Below, piece after piece: positions 1 through 8,219 of a DNA stretch of 64,000 nucleotides. The notes beneath the pieces are model-generated. The model was given only the letters and a program-made list of their open reading frames with translations. It made no database searches and was not told where the DNA came from. The position numbers were made by a program, and so were the translations under genes. Each line of letters begins with the position of its first letter. The stretch's first letter is position 1. Source of the stretch: Pseudomonas sp. (GTDB taxonomy: Bacteria; Pseudomonadota; Gammaproteobacteria; Pseudomonadales; Pseudomonadaceae); contig NZ_JASLGE010000037.1 in the NCBI RefSeq assembly GCF_030150285.1, positions 48,773-112,772 of the forward strand, read 5' to 3'.

Positions 1-155
1 GATTAACTCAGGCACTGGGGGTTGGCCAACGTGTTGCGGTGGGTACTGTTGATGACGGTATTGTAGAAGTGCCTATTTACGGGCAAGTAAGGGGTTCAGG
101 GGGTGTGCCCGTTGGCCGGTATCGCGATGTAGTGCAGGTTGAACTTTCCTGGTAA
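1..155 (+). CDS. Csu-type fimbrial subunit, C-terminal fragment (SCPU domain)
   Basis: The window opens inside this gene. About 50 codons remain, ending in the residues YRDVVQVELSW before a TAA stop. A terminal beta strand of this kind (YxDxVxVxxxW) is typical of spore coat U (SCPU) domain subunits. It sits 34 bases upstream of a PapD-like chaperone gene, followed by usher and tip adhesin, so it is probably one of the pilin subunits of the same operon. The N-terminus, signal peptide and first half of the domain lie outside the window, so major versus minor pilin cannot be decided. Confidence 0.75.
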   Translation, partial: LTQALGVGQRVAVGTVDDGIVEVPIYGQVRGSGGVPVGRYRDVVQVELSW

Positions 156-189
156 GTACTTTGTTGTCCTGAATAAAAGGAGTCGATTC

Positions 190-972
190 ATGCGTCCACT
201 GCTGTGTAAGTGGCGAGCACTGGCCTGCGTGATATTAATGGCGTCAGGACTAAATCACGTTGAAGCGGCCAGTTCAGTATTAATCTGGCCCCTTGACCCG
301 GTGATTGAAGCAGATCAAAAAGCCGTCGCCCTGTGGTTGGAAAACAAAGGCCGTGAAACGGCTTATATGCAGATAAGGGTGGTGGGGTGGGAGCAGCGTA
401 AATTTGACAATCACTATCAGACTCAGCGTGAGGTGATCGGCAGTCCTCCTTTGGCCCGGATTGAACCGGGACAGAAACAACTGATCCGCCTGACCCGTAC
501 CGAGACTGTCCCGGTAGGGGTAGAGCGTGCTTACCGGATCATTATCGATGATATTCCCGTGGTGGCTCCCAAGGATGGCAGCCACGAGGTGATGGCGGCT
601 GGCGTCAATTTTCAGATGCGTTACACCGTGCCGCTCTTTGTGTATGGCGAGGGGCTGCGGGGCAAACCCGTGACCAAGCGCCAGCGCGATGCCGCAAGCG
701 CGGGTGCGCCGGACTTGAGCTGGCGCAAGGTCACGGTGCAAGGTACGCCCTGGTTACAGGTGCAAAACCTTGGCCCGGTGCACGCCAGGTTGACGCAAGT
801 GTCGATGGCTCAGGGTGGCAAGCGTTGGCCAGTCGCTCCCGGTTTGCTGGGTTATGTTTTACCGGGGGCAATCATGCGCTGGCCTTTGCCGCCCGGAACG
901 TCGACTGCCGGTCAATTGCTGGCGCGCGTTAACAATGAGCCCGCGGCTCAGCCTGTAGCGTCTGCGCCGTGA
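190..972 (+). CDS. csuC: Csu-type fimbrial periplasmic chaperone
   Basis: A 260-residue PapD-like chaperone that would hold unfolded SCPU pilins in the periplasm and hand them to the usher. An N-terminal signal peptide is evident (MRPLLCKWRALACVILM, then a probable cut after HVEA). The first Ig-like domain carries the chaperone hallmarks: a strand with WLENKG, the motif RIEPGQKQLIRL, and AYRIIIDDIP near the domain boundary. An upstream TTG in frame at 139 is possible, but ATG 190 has a clear AAAAGGAG ribosome site and gives a proper signal peptide. The stop overlaps the GTG start of the usher (GTGA), which indicates translational coupling. Confidence 0.88.
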   Translation: MRPLLCKWRALACVILMASGLNHVEAASSVLIWPLDPVIEADQKAVALWLENKGRETAYMQIRVVGWEQRKFDNHYQTQREVIGSPPLARIEPGQKQLIRLTRTETVPVGVERAYRIIIDDIPVVAPKDGSHEVMAAGVNFQMRYTVPLFVYGEGLRGKPVTKRQRDAASAGAPDLSWRKVTVQGTPWLQVQNLGPVHARLTQVSMAQGGKRWPVAPGLLGYVLPGAIMRWPLPPGTSTAGQLLARVNNEPAAQPVASAP

Positions 973-3332
973 GCCCCGGCTGCAGCGCCGTCACGACGCG
1001 CTGTGTCACAGGTCTCTGGCAGCGCGTCATTGTCGGTGTCAGCGGTTGGGCCTGTGCACTGCCACTTATGGCGGGGGGGCTGCCTCCACCCCCTGCAGGG
1101 TGGCAGATGACCAGCAATGAGCCCCTGTTTTTGGAGTTGCTGGTCAATCAAGTGTCGACCGGCAAAGTGATCGAGGTTCGACAGCAGGCCGGCAAGCTGT
1201 ACATTCCGGTGGCCGACCTGAAGGCCGCCCAGGTGACATTGCCTGCCGGCCAAGCCACTGAAGTCACAGCTGATAGCGTACGGGGCCTGCGTGTGAACTA
1301 CGATCAGCCCGGCCAGCGTTTATGGGTGGATGTGCCGCCCGGCTGGCTGCCCGAGCAGCAAGCCGGCCGGCCGTCGACCGAGCAACCGCCCGCGCTCAGC
1401 AGCTTCGGCGGCCTGCTTAATTACGACTTGTACCTCAACGACTCAGATGACAGTGACACCTACCTGGCTGCCTGGAACGAAGCCCGGGTGTTTGACCGTT
1501 GGGGCACGCTCTCGAACACCGGGCAGTATCGGCGCACGGTGGGGGGCGCGCGGGGCAGTGATTTCAATAACGGCTATCGCCGTTATGACACCCTGTGGCG
1601 GTACTCGGATGATGTGCAGTTGCTGACTTACGAGGCCGGCGATGTCATTACCGGTGCGTTGCCATGGTCCAGCTCCGTGCGATTGGGCGGCGTCCAACTG
1701 TCGAGAGACTTTGGGGTTCGTCCCGATCTGGTGACGTACCCGTTGCCTCAGTTTTCAGGGGAATCGGCGGTGCCGTCCTCGGTCGATGTGTTTATCAACG
1801 GTTTCAAGTCTGCCAGCGCGGACCTGCGCCCCGGCCCCTATACGCTGACCAATGTGCCGTTTATTAACGGCGCGAGTGAAGCGGTGATTGTGACGACCGA
1901 TGCGCTGGGGCGGCAGGTGTCCACCCAGGTTCCGTTCTACGTCACCAGCCGCCTGTTGAGGCCGGGGCTGAGTGACTTTTCGGTTTCCGCTGGCACTTTG
2001 CGGCGGGATTACGGGCTGCGGGATTTTGTTTATGGCCCCGGTGTGACGGTGGCCAATGGACGCTATGGCCTGAACCATTCGCTGACCCTCGAAAGCCATG
2101 TCGAAGCCTCTGAGAATCTTGCGCTGGCAGGCGTGGGCGGCAACCTCAAGTTGAGTCATTACGGGGTGCTCAACAGCGCGGTCAGCCAGAGCCGTTTCAA
2201 TGGCCAGCCGGGCCAGCAACTGAGCCTTGGCTATCAATACAACACGCAGCGCTGGAGCCTGGCGTATCAGCGCATTGAGCGCCGTGATCATTACGCTGAC
2301 GTCACGGTGATTGACCGTGCCTATACGCGGCTCAGCACGCGCAGTGAGCAAATGATTTTGAGCCTTAACATGGGCACTTATGGCAGCCTGGGGGCGGGTT
2401 ATTTCGATATCCGGGCTGGCGACGATTCACGCACGCGGTTGTTGAACCTGACCTGGAGTGCCTCGCTGTGGGCCAGCAGTGTTTACCTGTCGGCCAACCG
2501 CGAGCTGTCGACGGGGCAGTGGGTCACCCAGGCACAAGTGGTCATGCCGTTTGAACTGGGCTCCGTGGGGGTTGGCAGTGAACGCAGTAAGACTGGCGAA
2601 TACCGTCAACAGGTCAGGTTCAGTCACTCGGTACCCAGCGGTGGCGGGGTGGGGTACAACTTGGGTTACAGCCAGGGCAATGGCCCGGCGTATCGCCAGG
2701 CCGATCTGACCTGGCGCCTGCAGTCGGTGCAACTACAGGCTGGCGTCTATGGCAGCAATGCTCAACAAGCACGGTGGGCTGATGCCAGCGGCTCGCTGGT
2801 GTGGATGGACAATCATGTGTTTGCGGCCAACCGGGTCAACGATGCATTTGTGGTCGTCAGCACTCCGGGTTTTGCGCAGGTTGCGGTGCGGTATGAGAAC
2901 CAGTTGATGGGTACGACCGACAAAAGTGGCTACCTGCTGGTGACTGGCGCAAGTGGTTATTACTGGGGCAAATATGAAATTGACCCGCTGAACCTGCCTT
3001 CCACGGTGCAAGTCCCGTTGGTTGAGCAGCGTGTTGCAGTACGCCGGGGCAGCGGCTACCTGATGACCTTCCCGCTGAAACGGCTGGCCGCCGCCAGCCT
3101 TGCGCTGGTCGATGCGCAGGGCAAGCCTTTGGCGGTGGGCAGCCAGGTGCGCCATGTGCAGAGCGACGCGAGCGCCGTGGTGGGCTGGGATGGCCTGGTC
3201 TACCTGGAGAACGTGCTCAAACACAACACCGTGCAGGTGACATTCGCCAATGGCAGCCACTGTCAGGCGCAGTTCACCCTGCCTGAAGAGACGGCAGAGG
3301 TGCCCATGATCGGACCGTTGGTGTGCCAATGA
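969..3332 (+). CDS. csuD: Csu-type outer-membrane fimbrial usher
   Basis: A 787-residue outer-membrane usher that would assemble and secrete the fimbria. It starts with GTG inside the chaperone stop codon and has a cleavable signal ending around PLMAGG. After an N-terminal chaperone-binding domain (about residues 50-110) comes the long beta barrel. The plug region carries family-typical segments such as FGVRPDLVTYPLPQFSG and VDVFINGFKSASADLRPGPY near residues 245-300. The C-terminal domain ends in TAEVPMIGPLVCQ. The length fits the archaic (SCPU) usher branch. It overlaps the next gene by four bases (ATGA). No frameshift is seen. Confidence 0.9.
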   Translation: MSPGCSAVTTRCVTGLWQRVIVGVSGWACALPLMAGGLPPPPAGWQMTSNEPLFLELLVNQVSTGKVIEVRQQAGKLYIPVADLKAAQVTLPAGQATEVTADSVRGLRVNYDQPGQRLWVDVPPGWLPEQQAGRPSTEQPPALSSFGGLLNYDLYLNDSDDSDTYLAAWNEARVFDRWGTLSNTGQYRRTVGGARGSDFNNGYRRYDTLWRYSDDVQLLTYEAGDVITGALPWSSSVRLGGVQLSRDFGVRPDLVTYPLPQFSGESAVPSSVDVFINGFKSASADLRPGPYTLTNVPFINGASEAVIVTTDALGRQVSTQVPFYVTSRLLRPGLSDFSVSAGTLRRDYGLRDFVYGPGVTVANGRYGLNHSLTLESHVEASENLALAGVGGNLKLSHYGVLNSAVSQSRFNGQPGQQLSLGYQYNTQRWSLAYQRIERRDHYADVTVIDRAYTRLSTRSEQMILSLNMGTYGSLGAGYFDIRAGDDSRTRLLNLTWSASLWASSVYLSANRELSTGQWVTQAQVVMPFELGSVGVGSERSKTGEYRQQVRFSHSVPSGGGVGYNLGYSQGNGPAYRQADLTWRLQSVQLQAGVYGSNAQQARWADASGSLVWMDNHVFAANRVNDAFVVVSTPGFAQVAVRYENQLMGTTDKSGYLLVTGASGYYWGKYEIDPLNLPSTVQVPLVEQRVAVRRGSGYLMTFPLKRLAAASLALVDAQGKPLAVGSQVRHVQSDASAVVGWDGLVYLENVLKHNTVQVTFANGSHCQAQFTLPEETAEVPMIGPLVCQ

Positions 3333-4303
3333 ACGGGGGGCTGAGCCTGTATCGGGTTAAGGGGTGGGTGTTCTTCTGCCTTTTTCTGCTGGCACCACAG
3401 GTGCAGGCTGCGTGTCAGGTCGAGGCCAATCGCACGGCCACCTTCGGCTCGGTGACGTCGATTCAGGTCGGTGCCAGCTCGGAAAAAACCTCAACCCTCA
3501 ATGCCGGGTTGGGCTGCACCGGCGCGGTATCGACTCTGCAAGGCACCGATCATTTCTACCTGACCGTGACCTCTTCAACAGCGGGCCTGACAGGGCCCGG
3601 CGGGGACGTGATCAGCTATACCCTGTTTGCAGACAGCGGTATGGGCCAACCCATCGAGCGCGGTGCTCAGTTTGATTTCACCGCCATTGCCAGCGGGCTG
3701 GGCCTGGTTGCCAGTGCGTCGCCGCGCACTGTGCCCCTTTATCTGGCGAGCCTGAGTGCAGGCAACGTTGCGGCCGGTATTTACACTGAAAACCTGAACG
3801 TGGTCTGGCGCTGGGATTACTGCTCCAGCCAGGACGGTGCCGGTGGTTGCACGCAACGAGACACCGGCACCGGGTCGACGGTGCTGACGGTCACCATGAC
3901 GGTGACGAACGATTGCCTGATCCTTGCCCCGACGATCAGTTTTGGCAGCGCTCCCGTGGCCAGTGCATTCAACCCCGTGACCCAACGCATCAGCATTGCC
4001 TGCACCAAAGACAGCCACTATTCGGTGGGGCTCGACCCGGGGCAGCATGGGATCGATGGCCGTCGTCGCATGGTTTCAGGCGACCATTTCCTGGCTTACG
4101 ACCTGTACAAAGGGGCGAGTGCGATGGTCTGGGGCAGTCAGGGCGCAGATCGTCGGGAGAGTACGCAGGCGGAGATCAACCCGGGCAGCGGCCTGGGCAC
4201 CGAGCTTCAAGTGTTTGACGTGACCGCCAGGGTGTATGGCGATCAACCCACGCCGCCCGCCGGGACGTATACAGACAGCGTGGTGGTGGATATCGGGTTT
4301 TAG
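3329..4303 (+). CDS. csuE: Csu-type fimbrial tip adhesin with two SCPU domains
   Basis: A 324-residue secreted protein with a signal peptide (hydrophobic VFFCLFLLAP, cut near VQA) and two spore coat U domains. The first begins ACQVEANRTATFGSV and the second NDCLILAPTISFGS, each with paired cysteines. Two domains instead of one mark the tip adhesin (CsuE type) rather than a shaft pilin. ATG 3329 overlaps the usher stop; a GTG six bases earlier is also open. It ends in VVVDIGF, the C-terminal strand expected for the family. It is the last gene of the operon, and its stop overlaps the stop of the convergent carboxypeptidase gene by four bases. Confidence 0.87.
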   Translation: MNGGLSLYRVKGWVFFCLFLLAPQVQAACQVEANRTATFGSVTSIQVGASSEKTSTLNAGLGCTGAVSTLQGTDHFYLTVTSSTAGLTGPGGDVISYTLFADSGMGQPIERGAQFDFTAIASGLGLVASASPRTVPLYLASLSAGNVAAGIYTENLNVVWRWDYCSSQDGAGGCTQRDTGTGSTVLTVTMTVTNDCLILAPTISFGSAPVASAFNPVTQRISIACTKDSHYSVGLDPGQHGIDGRRRMVSGDHFLAYDLYKGASAMVWGSQGADRRESTQAEINPGSGLGTELQVFDVTARVYGDQPTPPAGTYTDSVVVDIGF

Positions 4304-5451
4304 CGCAGTTCGCGCACCATGCTCGACAGCGTGGTCAGCACATCCTTGCCCAATTGCATCGAACGCTTGCCGGACCAGCCCGTGACAGGGTCGGGGGCAT
4401 GGTTGTTGTCCTTGAAAGGCATCTCCAGGGTCAGAGACAGGCAATCAAACCGCTGCCCGACGCTGTTGCAGGCCAAGGTCATGTTGGCTTGGCCGGGCGC
4501 GTCGAGCGCGTAGCCGTGTTCGGTCTGGAAGTCACGCGTCAGGTGGCTGAGGTGGCTGCGAAACCGTTCTTCGAGTGCTGCCAGGCGCGGGGTGTAGCCC
4601 GGATTGCCTTCGCAACCCGCAGTGAAAATGTAGGGAATCTCTTCATCACCATGAATGTCCAGGAACAGATCGACGCCATATTGCTGCATCTGCTCAAGGG
4701 CGAAGAATACCTCCGGGCTGACATTCGGGTCCGTGTTCTGCCAGGCGCGGTTCAAGTCCTGGCCGTTGGCATTGGTACGCAAATGCCCGTGAAAGGCACC
4801 GTCCGGGTTCATGTTGGGAATCAGGTACAGATCAGCGTAATCCAGTAATTTGCGTAATTGTGGGTCGCTGCCTTGTTCAAGGCGCTTGAAAATACCCTCC
4901 ATAAACCATTCGGCCATGTGCTCGCCGGGGTGTTGCTGGGCAATGATCCAAATATTGTGTTTGTGCGCAGCCCCCGTGCCTTTGCGCAGCAATTCAATGT
5001 CGCGGCCTTCAGCGCTTTTGCCTGTGGCCAGGCGCTCACACCCTGACCATTGCAGCGCGTCCTGAATCAACGTGTCGTGGCGCGCGCGGCTGTACGGTTC
5101 GAAGTAGGCAAACCACACGTGTGGGTGTTCGGCTTCCAGGCTGAAGGTCAGCGCCGTGCCGTCGAAGTGCGTCGGCACCCGTAACCAGTGTTCGTGATCG
5201 TAAGACGCCACCGCCTGATAACCGTCCCAGGCCTTGTTGTAGGCGGACTGGCTGGCGTTGTTCAACTGGAAGCGGTGCGTTTGGCCGCGTGTCAGGCCGT
5301 CCACTTTGAAGTGAAACCATTGAAAGTGCGGGCTGCGGGTGTCGGGTTTGATCGCAAGCTGGACGTGCAAGGGGTTGCTGGCATCCAGCACCTGGATATT
5401 ACCGCTGTCGAAATCACTGCTGATATGGAGCGAAGAGGGCGCGTCAGTCAT
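4300..5451 (-). CDS. M14-family zinc carboxypeptidase, cytosolic type
   Basis: A 383-residue protein with the architecture of bacterial M14 'cytosolic carboxypeptidase' enzymes. A beta-sandwich N-domain (about 1-125) with WFHFKVDGLTRGQTHRF and WFAYFEPY precedes the catalytic domain. The zinc site is visible as H174/E177 in QQHPGEHMAEW and H267 in LDIHGDEE; E343 in TLEMPFKDN is the likely general base. No signal peptide is present. The natural substrate is not known for most bacterial members; removal of C-terminal residues, possibly glutamates, is an inference from eukaryotic CCP relatives. It is a stand-alone gene facing the csu operon. Confidence 0.85.
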   Translation of the reverse strand: MTDAPSSLHISSDFDSGNIQVLDASNPLHVQLAIKPDTRSPHFQWFHFKVDGLTRGQTHRFQLNNASQSAYNKAWDGYQAVASYDHEHWLRVPTHFDGTALTFSLEAEHPHVWFAYFEPYSRARHDTLIQDALQWSGCERLATGKSAEGRDIELLRKGTGAAHKHNIWIIAQQHPGEHMAEWFMEGIFKRLEQGSDPQLRKLLDYADLYLIPNMNPDGAFHGHLRTNANGQDLNRAWQNTDPNVSPEVFFALEQMQQYGVDLFLDIHGDEEIPYIFTAGCEGNPGYTPRLAALEERFRSHLSHLTRDFQTEHGYALDAPGQANMTLACNSVGQRFDCLSLTLEMPFKDNNHAPDPVTGWSGKRSMQLGKDVLTTLSSMVRELR

Positions 5452-5598
5452 TGTCCAAACCCGGTGTCAAAAAGGATAGGCGCTACTGTACATCGTGAAA
5501 TGGGCAGACCGTGTGCGCTGGGGGGTGAAAAGGTGGGATGCAAGGGGAAGAAATAGTGAAGGGGGCGTCATCCGTGACGCTGCATTAGCGTAGGACGT

Positions 5599-5615
5599 TT
5601 GAGAGTGATTCTCAA
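5599..5615. promoter_or_regulatory. Fur-like palindrome
   Basis: TTGAGAGTGATTCTCAA is an interrupted palindrome (TTGAGA-N5-TCTCAA) that resembles degenerate Pseudomonas Fur boxes. It lies about 150 bases upstream of the carboxypeptidase start and 170 bases from the PrrF terminator, so its target is unclear. No promoter hexamers were confidently placed around it. Confidence 0.3.
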
Positions 5616-5772
5616 GTGCTAAATCGCCATTATGCTCATAGCCGGGAGCTTCAGGCTTCCGTTGGCCGATATTCTTTTGCTATCATCGCTCGCATCGTAG
5701 CGGTCACCGTAACATCCGGCCGCACAACAGACTTCATTAGCCTGAAGCACGCTGAGCCAGATAACTGGCCGC

Positions 5773-5888
5773 AAAAAAAAAGACCCGTCTAGAAGACGGG
5801 TCAAATAACCGTGATTAGCCTGATGAGGAGGTAATCCAAAAGACCGACCTAAGGTCTCTTGAATTATCGACTGATCTCGCGACCAGCT
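5773..5888 (-). ncRNA. prrF: PrrF iron-responsive small RNA
   Basis: Read on the minus strand, this 116-base stretch begins near CTGGTCGCGAGATCAG and contains GGATTACCTCCTCATCAGG followed by CTAATCACGG. I recognise this as the conserved antisense core of Pseudomonas PrrF sRNAs, and the length is that of the family. It ends in a perfect rho-independent terminator: 9-bp stem GACCCGTCT/AGACGGGTC (5782-5790 with 5794-5802), 3-base loop, nine U. The core would pair with ribosome sites of iron-protein mRNAs such as sodB when iron is scarce (known for the family). Only one copy is present, unlike the tandem prrF1-prrF2 of P. aeruginosa. The exact 5' end is inferred. Confidence 0.93.
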
Positions 5889-5891
5889 GAG

Positions 5892-5923
5892 TGCAATAAT
5901 AATCATTCCCATTTGCTGGTCAA
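5892..5923 (-). promoter_or_regulatory. PrrF promoter with overlapping Fur box
   Basis: On the minus strand a -35 box TTGACC (5923-5918) and a -10 box TATTAT (5901-5896) are 16 bases apart and 7-8 bases from the predicted PrrF start. The plus-strand 19-mer TGCAATAATAATCATTCCC (5892-5910) matches 13 of 19 positions of the Fur consensus and covers the -10 region. Iron-loaded Fur bound there would block RNA polymerase. Confidence 0.85.
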
Positions 5924-5982
5924 GCTTTTTCCTTCGCTTTCCGGAATTATTTTTCCAGTCCTCGCTCAACCCCTCTATTGCG

Positions 5983-6450
5983 CTAGTCCAGTAACAGCTC
6001 TGTGGTGCGCTTGACCTCGCTCATGGCGATGTTGGAGTGGGCTTCCTGTACATGGGGTTTCTGCAGCAAGTGATCGCGTAAAAAACGCTCGTAACTGTCG
6101 ATATCGTGGGTCACGACCTTAAGCAAATAATCCATGTCGCCGGCCATCGTGTAGCACTCGATGACTTCGGGGTAGTCGGTGATCGTTTCTTCAAACTCCG
6201 TCAGGTGTCGGCGCCCGTGACCGGAGAGCCGCACGTTGACGAACACCACGACATTGAGCCCGAGCTTTTTCGGGTTGAGCAGGGCGACTTTACGCTCAAT
6301 CAGGCCTTCTTCTTCGAGCCTGTGAATACGTCGCCAGCACGGCGATTGCGACAGTTCCACGTGCTCGGCCACCTCGGCGGCAGAGAGATCAGCATTGTGC
6401 TGTAACAGACGAAGGATCTTGCGATCGATAGCGCTTAATTTGATCTGCAT
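5983..6450 (-). CDS. Lrp/AsnC-family transcriptional regulator
   Basis: A 155-residue Lrp-type regulator. The N-terminal winged helix (about residues 5-60) includes SAAEVAEHVELSQSPCWRRI; the C-terminal RAM ligand-sensing domain includes VIECYTMAGDMDYLLKV. It is transcribed away from leucine dehydrogenase with 187 bases between the two starts, so it very probably controls that gene in response to leucine or another amino acid, and probably itself. It resembles BkdR of other pseudomonads, but bkd genes are not adjacent, so I do not assign that symbol. The PrrF gene lies just downstream on the same strand. Confidence 0.9.
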   Translation of the reverse strand: MQIKLSAIDRKILRLLQHNADLSAAEVAEHVELSQSPCWRRIHRLEEEGLIERKVALLNPKKLGLNVVVFVNVRLSGHGRRHLTEFEETITDYPEVIECYTMAGDMDYLLKVVTHDIDSYERFLRDHLLQKPHVQEAHSNIAMSEVKRTTELLLD

Positions 6451-6637
6451 GAAGTGAGCTGACTTCTTATTATTTTTGGATGTGTCATGCAGATTAGCAG
6501 GATATTTCCCAGTAATTAGAATGATAAATCCTGCATTTAACCTTCACTCTTGTGTTGCGCGCGCCCCACTCGCGCGCCGGGTCGAACCATGACCGTTCGG
6601 TCTGATTTATCCAGGCTAATAACAAGAGAGAACCTGA

Positions 6638-7690
6638 ATGCCGATTTTTACTCATCCGGAATTTGACCAGCACGAACAGGTCATGTTTTGCCATGATAAA
6701 GCCAGCGGCCTCAAGGCCATCATCGCCGTGCATAACACTCGGTTGGGGCCCTCCTTGGGGGGCTGTCGCATGTGGCCTTATGCTGACGAACAGCAAGCGC
6801 TCAACGATGTGCTGCGCTTGTCCCGTGGCATGACCTACAAGTCGGCGCTGGCGGGGTTGCCACTCGGGGGGGGTAAGGCGGTCATCATTGCGGACCCGCG
6901 CAAAGACAAGAGTGAGGCGCTGTTCCAGGCAATGGGCCGTTTTGTAGACAGCCTGGGTGGGCGCTACATCACGGCAGCAGATTCCGGCACGGGTGTTGCC
7001 GAGATGGCCCTGATGGGCCAGTGCACGCGTCATGTCGTCGGGGCCGGCGTACGTGATGACATTGGCGGCGGCACGCGCAGTGGCGACCCGTCCCCTGCAA
7101 CCGCCCTGGGTGTGTTTATCGGCTTGCGCGAGGCGGTGCTGCAGCGCTTGGGCCGTGCCGACCTGACGGGCCTGCGCGTTGCCGTTCAGGGCCTGGGGCA
7201 AGTCGGCTATAACCTTGCACAGCAGTTGAAGGCTGCCGGGGCCGAGTTGTGGGTACACGATATTCAGGAAGCCAATGTGCGGCGTGCCGTGGATGAACTG
7301 GGGGCTCATGCGGTGAGTGCCCAGGACATTTACGGGCTGGATGTCGATGTATTCGCGCCCTGTGCGATGGGAGCCATCATCAATGACCAGACCTTGCAGT
7401 TACTACGGGCACCGGTGATTGCCGGCGCGGCCAATAACCAGTTGGCCGCGCCCGCTCATGCCGACGAACTATGGCGTCGGGGCTGCCTCCATGCGCCGGA
7501 CTACGCCATTAACGCGGGCGGCATTATTGATGTGTCTTACGAGTACAACGGTGGTACGCCAGAGCAAGTGCGCCAACACGTAGAGGGCATTGGCGAAACA
7601 CTGCGTCAGATCTTTCTGAGAGCCAAGGCGCAGAACCTGAATACCACGCGTATTGCGGACAGCCTCGCTCAGGAACGACTGAACGGCTGA
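6638..7690 (+). CDS. ldh: Leucine dehydrogenase (Glu/Leu/Phe/Val dehydrogenase family)
   Basis: A 350-residue NAD-dependent amino acid dehydrogenase that converts leucine (and probably valine and isoleucine) to the 2-oxo acid and ammonia. K68 (MTYKSA) and K80 (PLGGGKAVI) fall at the numbers used for the substrate and catalytic lysines of Bacillus LeuDH. A Rossmann motif, VQGLGQVGYNLA, lies near residue 185. The length is typical. An AAGAGAG ribosome site precedes the ATG. Its divergent Lrp partner and the liu cluster just beyond make leucine catabolism the likely context. Exact substrate preference cannot be read from sequence alone. Confidence 0.9.
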   Translation: MPIFTHPEFDQHEQVMFCHDKASGLKAIIAVHNTRLGPSLGGCRMWPYADEQQALNDVLRLSRGMTYKSALAGLPLGGGKAVIIADPRKDKSEALFQAMGRFVDSLGGRYITAADSGTGVAEMALMGQCTRHVVGAGVRDDIGGGTRSGDPSPATALGVFIGLREAVLQRLGRADLTGLRVAVQGLGQVGYNLAQQLKAAGAELWVHDIQEANVRRAVDELGAHAVSAQDIYGLDVDVFAPCAMGAIINDQTLQLLRAPVIAGAANNQLAAPAHADELWRRGCLHAPDYAINAGGIIDVSYEYNGGTPEQVRQHVEGIGETLRQIFLRAKAQNLNTTRIADSLAQERLNG

Positions 7691-7698
7691 CGACCTGG

Positions 7699-7730
7699 CG
7701 CGGGCGGGCTGTTTCAGAAGCTCGCCCGCG
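7699..7730. terminator. Stem-loop between convergent genes
   Basis: CGCGGGCGGGCT (7699-7710) pairs with AGCTCGCCCGCG (7719-7730) with one G-U pair and an 8-base loop. There is no T-tract. It sits between the leucine dehydrogenase stop and the convergent small gene, so it may stop or stabilise either transcript. Confidence 0.5.
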
Positions 7731-7741
7731 CGGGTTGGCGA

Positions 7742-8089
7742 TCAATGCGCGGGCAGTTCCTGCACATCCAAGGCTCGGTCAACCAAGCTCTTGGCCATCT
7801 CCATGATGTACACCACGCTGAAGGCCAGGTCGCGCTGCTTGCCCTGCAAGCTTTCGGCAGACTCCTGCCCGCTGGCAATGGCACATCGCAGCAGGTCGGA
7901 GGCATGCACCATGGCTTCTTCCTGGCTCAGGCCATTACGAACGACGAATAACTGATCTTCCAGTGCGCGTGAAGTAACAGAAGGTTTCAAATAATAATCA
8001 AGCGCACGTTGGGTTGCGAGGTTGTCTTTAAGGGCTTCAAGATCGGTGTCGCTGATGATATCGGTAGGGATTGGGGGGATGGGCGTCAT
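7742..8089 (-). CDS. Small Pseudomonas protein, DUF6124/DUF3077-like
   Basis: A 115-residue soluble protein with no signal peptide. The segment ALDYYLKPS, then LFVVRNGLSQEEAMVHASDLL and a helical C-terminal half (YIMEMAKSLVDRALDVQ), matches the pattern I associate with small Pseudomonas-specific DUF6124/DUF3077 proteins. Function is unknown. It is divergent from the S24-type repressor with 130 bases between starts, and those bases carry three GTATTGTT repeats, so it may be a target of that repressor. An AGGT ribosome site is seen. The family name is from memory of the pattern and should be treated as tentative. Confidence 0.75.
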   Translation of the reverse strand: MTPIPPIPTDIISDTDLEALKDNLATQRALDYYLKPSVTSRALEDQLFVVRNGLSQEEAMVHASDLLRCAIASGQESAESLQGKQRDLAFSVVYIMEMAKSLVDRALDVQELPAH

Positions 8090-8146
8090 GATTTACCTGC
8101 GATTCAAAGATTAATCGGATCAGCTCGCCAAAGATTAGTACTGTTT

Positions 8147-8213
8147 GTATTGTTGGTTGTTATTAAAATAATACGGAATGTGTATTGTTGCATCTCGCCC
8201 AGTCCGTATTGTT
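8147..8213. promoter_or_regulatory. Triplicated GTATTGTT motif, probable operator region
   Basis: GTATTGTT occurs three times (8147-8154, 8182-8189, 8206-8213) in the intergenic region between the divergent small gene and the repressor gene. AATACGG (8170-8176) and CCGTATT (8204-8210) form an inverted pair around the middle copy. Repeated short operators next to a repressor gene suggest autoregulation and control of the divergent gene. No binding data exist here. Confidence 0.5.
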
Positions 8214-8219
8214 CTGCAG

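Noticed and set aside
5619..5969. 116-codon minus-strand open frame over the PrrF locus
   Set aside because: It covers the sRNA, its terminator and its promoter, has no ribosome site or protein-family resemblance, and is fully explained by the RNA gene.
8178..8219. Longer start for the S24-type repressor
   Set aside because: It would place one GTATTGTT operator copy and most of the inverted pair inside the coding region, and PrtR-type proteins begin at MDKW.
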